A stretch of 64,000 nucleotides of DNA from Flaccisagitta enflata (taxonomy: Eukaryota; Chaetognatha; Sagittoidea; Aphragmophora). Of this stretch, positions 63,870 through 64,000 are shown one piece after another. Location: the NCBI GenBank assembly GCA_965153355.1, contig OZ231126.1, forward strand, positions 40,300,001 to 40,364,000. The letters run 5' to 3'. The notes under the pieces are model-generated. The model saw only the letters and a list, made by a program, of their open reading frames with translations. It ran no database searches and was not told the origin of the DNA. Each line of letters starts with the position of its first letter. The stretch's first letter is position 1. The position numbers were made by a program, and so were the translations under genes.

Positions 63870-64000
63870 TGGATTGCCGAGTATCCGGCCTTGTTTTAAT
63901 TAACAAGGCCGGATACACGGCCACCAGTTGCGGGTGGGCAGGGGCGGGAATGAGTTTTCCCACTTTTCAACTCAAGCGTGACGGACCGACCAACCAACCG
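63870..64000. mobile_element. Two E heads facing each other
   Basis: TTGCCGAGTATCCGGCCTTG (minus-strand head) and AACAAGGCCGGATACACGGC (plus-strand head, 63902 on) are separated only by TTTTAATT, giving a 40-bp imperfect palindrome. The plus copy continues through GTTGCGGGTGGGCAGGGGC and ACGGACCGACCAACC off the window end. The arrangement pins the E 5' terminus to AACAAGG. Confidence 0.75.

Overview
The window is eukaryotic, most likely from an animal. It shows GT-AG splice sites in phase with their exons, short introns of about 110-120 nt, very long GT/GA/GAA/AAC microsatellites, several classes of DNA transposon and a short TTAGG run. The TTAGG run hints at an arthropod but does not prove it, and I cannot name a species. 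No bacterial operon logic, rRNA, tRNA or CRISPR array is visible. Most of the DNA is repeat.

Layout. About 1-5.9 kb, 20-43 kb and 62.0-62.5 kb are built from (a) a decamer satellite, GGCCCTTTAA on one strand and TTAAAGGGCC on the other, and (b) at least 18 modules with inverted-repeat arms. The arms carry a GGGCAGCGG + CCCC-GAA-GGGG hairpin and enclose a core of 20-bp tandem repeats. The modules fall into three sequence families with one shared architecture. A separate dispersed element, called E here (head AACAAGGCCGGATACACGGC, tail palindrome AGTCGCGTGCACGCGACT followed by TAAAA), occurs about a dozen times on both strands. TA-flanked elements lie at 6.2, 43.3 and 60.5 kb. An 818-bp element with an 8-bp target duplication (hAT type) lies at 57.9 kb.

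The most striking gene is an uninterrupted 2892-codon frame at 9427-18105. It encodes a Helentron/Helitron2-type transposon protein: SGNH-hydrolase-like domain, eleven 15-residue repeats, zinc finger, HUH Rep with paired tyrosines, Pif1-type helicase, EEP endonuclease, and a C-terminal ubiquitin-specific protease (USP) domain. The intact frame and visible motifs suggest recent activity. The USP domain is unexpected, because the cysteine protease usually described in such elements is OTU.

The 44.9-57.6 kb stretch is a compact gene island. Minus-strand exons (47811 down to 44960) encode a serine-rich protein with three hydrophobic segments. Divergently, on the plus strand, lie an 871-codon cysteine-rich gene (48516-51131) and a spliced C2H2 zinc-finger gene (51234-52551 joined in phase to 53518-55055). 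The frame of the second gene stays open for 369 more codons after a single TAG. Inside its intron, on the opposite strand, sits a two-exon gene for a small Thr/Pro-rich single-pass membrane protein. A lone minus-strand carboxylesterase exon (57421-57565) lies between GA microsatellites. Exon joins are inferred from splice-site sequence and phase; no transcript data were available.
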